A stretch of 5,513 bases of DNA from Candidatus Omnitrophota bacterium (GTDB lineage: Bacteria; Omnitrophota; Gorgyraeia; Aquiviventales; Aquiviventaceae): contig JACQRE010000066.1 in assembly GCA_016206585.1 (NCBI GenBank), positions 1-5,513 of the forward strand, in the 5' to 3' direction. The stretch's first letter is position 1, and each line of letters starts with the position of its first letter. A program made the translations under genes and the position numbers. Shown piece after piece: positions 4,394-5,513 of the stretch. The notes under the pieces are model-generated. The model worked only from the letters and a program-made list of their open reading frames with translations. It ran no database searches and was not told the origin of the DNA.

Positions 4394-5513
4394 CTCGGAA
4401 GAGGTAGGCGAGGGCGAGCGCGGCGTAGGCAGTGCCGGAGACGCCCAGCCCGATGGCCGCCCACCGCTGGGGGCAGAGCCGCCGGTCGAGATGGCGCGGG
4501 AGGAGGCGGTGGTTGAGCAGGTAGAGGAACACCGCGAAGGAGACGGTGCCCAGAAAGCCGATGAGCGCTGAGAGCAGGATGAGCGGGCCCGGCTCGCTGA
4601 AGAGCATGGTCACACAGGTGACCACCGTGCCGATCACGAGGCAGATGAGGTACCACCGCTTGACCGACCAGCGGCGGGCCGAGGGGAAGAAGCTGAGGAG
4701 GCAGTCGGTATGGATGCGCGCCACCGCGTCGGCGGTCGCCATCCACGTGTCGGAGAGGAACGCCGCCGCGACGATGAGGAACAGCATCCGGCCGGGAGCA
4801 CCCCAACTGAGCTCGAAGAACCGGCTCTGGACGACGGCCAGCTCGTATTTGTCCGGCAGCAGCCCCTGCGGGTGCAGCACCGCGTAGGCCAGCAGGCACG
4901 TCATCAGCGTCGTGACGATGTTCCCGATGATGCCGACCGCGCTGTCCACCATGAGGAACCGCCGCCACATCGGCAGGGCGGCGGAGGCATCGGACGGGAC
5001 CGCGCCGGCTTCGAACTCCACCTCGTGCCGCCCGCGGAGCCCCTCGACATGGCCCATGCGGCTGGCCATCCCGGCACCCTTTTCCCGCAGCCAGTAGGAG
5101 TAGAACAGCGTCCAGAACCCGCCAAGCCCGGCGAAGGTGATCGCGGTCAGCAGCTTCGTCGCGTCGGCCGGGTCCCAGGGCCTGGGCGGCGGCCACTGCG
5201 GCACGATGAGTCCCCGGGTAAAGGAGGGCAGTTGAGCGAGGACGGCCGGGTGGCTGCAGGCGATGACCAACCCGACGAGGGTGACGACCGCCACGACCTC
5301 CATGAACCGCTCTACGACGGTGTAGACGACGCGGCTGAACACGAGCGCGACGAAGAACACCGCGATGGAGCTGTACGCCCAGAATAATCTCTGGCTCCGC
5401 TCATCCCAGCCGACCGGAAAATGGGTGAGGGGGGCGAGGGCAGTGCCGCCGCCCGAGGCAAACGACCCGAACCACAGGAACGAGAGCGCCAACAGCACCC
5501 ACAAGACCAGCGC
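4374..5513 (-). CDS. Nramp-like (SLC11-related) membrane transporter, 5' end cut by window edge
   Basis: The C-terminal 379 residues of a polytopic membrane protein; the frame stays open to the window edge, so the true start and roughly the first one or two helices lie outside. A TTG at 5504 is not a convincing start. The residue numbers here count from that codon. About nine hydrophobic segments are visible. Resemblance to Nramp-type transporters of the LeuT fold rests on YTVVERFMEVVAVV (61-74, like the helix before the metal-site helix), AGLGGFWTLFYSYWLREKG (125-143, in the helix 6 position), SDTWMATADAVARIHTD (251-267, like helix 8-9 with its conserved Asp), and NHRLLPRHL near the C-terminus. 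The Met-Pro-His of metal-transporting Nramps is absent from the helix 6 equivalent, so divalent metal transport should not be assumed. Helix 1, with the diagnostic DPGN, is not in view. A soluble insert at about 145-180 is rich in Glu and Arg. The stop codon overlaps a palindrome upstream of the next promoter. Confidence 0.68.
   Translation of the reverse strand, partial: ALVLWVLLALSFLWFGSFASGGGTALAPLTHFPVGWDERSQRLFWAYSSIAVFFVALVFSRVVYTVVERFMEVVAVVTLVGLVIACSHPAVLAQLPSFTRGLIVPQWPPPRPWDPADATKLLTAITFAGLGGFWTLFYSYWLREKGAGMASRMGHVEGLRGRHEVEFEAGAVPSDASAALPMWRRFLMVDSAVGIIGNIVTTLMTCLLAYAVLHPQGLLPDKYELAVVQSRFFELSWGAPGRMLFLIVAAAFLSDTWMATADAVARIHTDCLLSFFPSARRWSVKRWYLICLVIGTVVTCVTMLFSEPGPLILLSALIGFLGTVSFAVFLYLLNHRLLPRHLDRRLCPQRWAAIGLGVSGTAYAALALAYLFRDQIATR

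Noticed and set aside
3257..4516. Plus-strand open frame of 419 codons opposite the dehydrogenase and small membrane protein genes
   Set aside because: It is compositionally an Arg/Gly/His-rich shadow and crosses the promoter region; the minus-strand genes have clear domain or membrane-helix signals.

Overview
This window is a GC-rich (by eye about two-thirds G+C) stretch of bacterial chromosome. All four genes lie on the minus strand, so transcription runs from the high coordinates to the low ones. In that order they are: a 5'-truncated Nramp-like multi-pass transporter (4374-5513), a small four-helix membrane protein (3815-4318), a beta-hydroxyacid dehydrogenase of the glyoxylate/succinic-semialdehyde reductase type (2927-3811), and a complete phosphoenolpyruvate carboxylase (50-2821). 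The source cannot be fixed from the sequence. The composition, near absence of Shine-Dalgarno sites and heptameric intergenic repeats would suit an uncultured soil or groundwater lineage such as Rokubacteria/NC10, but this is a weak inference.

Layout and regulation. The 55-bp gap after the transporter gene holds the best regulatory signal in the window. It is a TTGACA-17 bp-TATGCT promoter firing into the small membrane protein gene, with a 13-bp palindrome (GATATCAGATATC) just upstream that overlaps the transporter stop codon. The dehydrogenase gene starts 3 bp after the small membrane protein gene ends, so these two form a tight pair. A 105-bp spacer before ppc is filled by a long imperfect inverted repeat built from 7-bp units. 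After ppc, a perfect 14-bp tandem duplication carries two TTGACA boxes; the one nearer the window edge has a TATGC at 17-bp spacing, so a promoter like the internal one probably drives the next gene, outside the window.

Function. PPC makes oxaloacetate from phosphoenolpyruvate and bicarbonate. The dehydrogenase probably uses NADPH to reduce a small aldehyde acid such as glyoxylate or succinic semialdehyde. Together they suggest C2/C4 acid metabolism, but the link is only positional. The main departures from family norms are: two of the four aspartate-inhibition residues of PPC are replaced (E. coli K773 to Met and N881 to His); the Arg-Arg after the PPC TAHPT motif is Pro-Pro; the substrate-binding serine of the dehydrogenase is Val; and the transporter lacks the Met-Pro-His metal motif of true Nramps. 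No RNA genes, insertion sequences or CRISPR arrays were seen. I found no clear case for a wholly new multi-gene system; the oddities are in active and allosteric sites and in the intergenic DNA.
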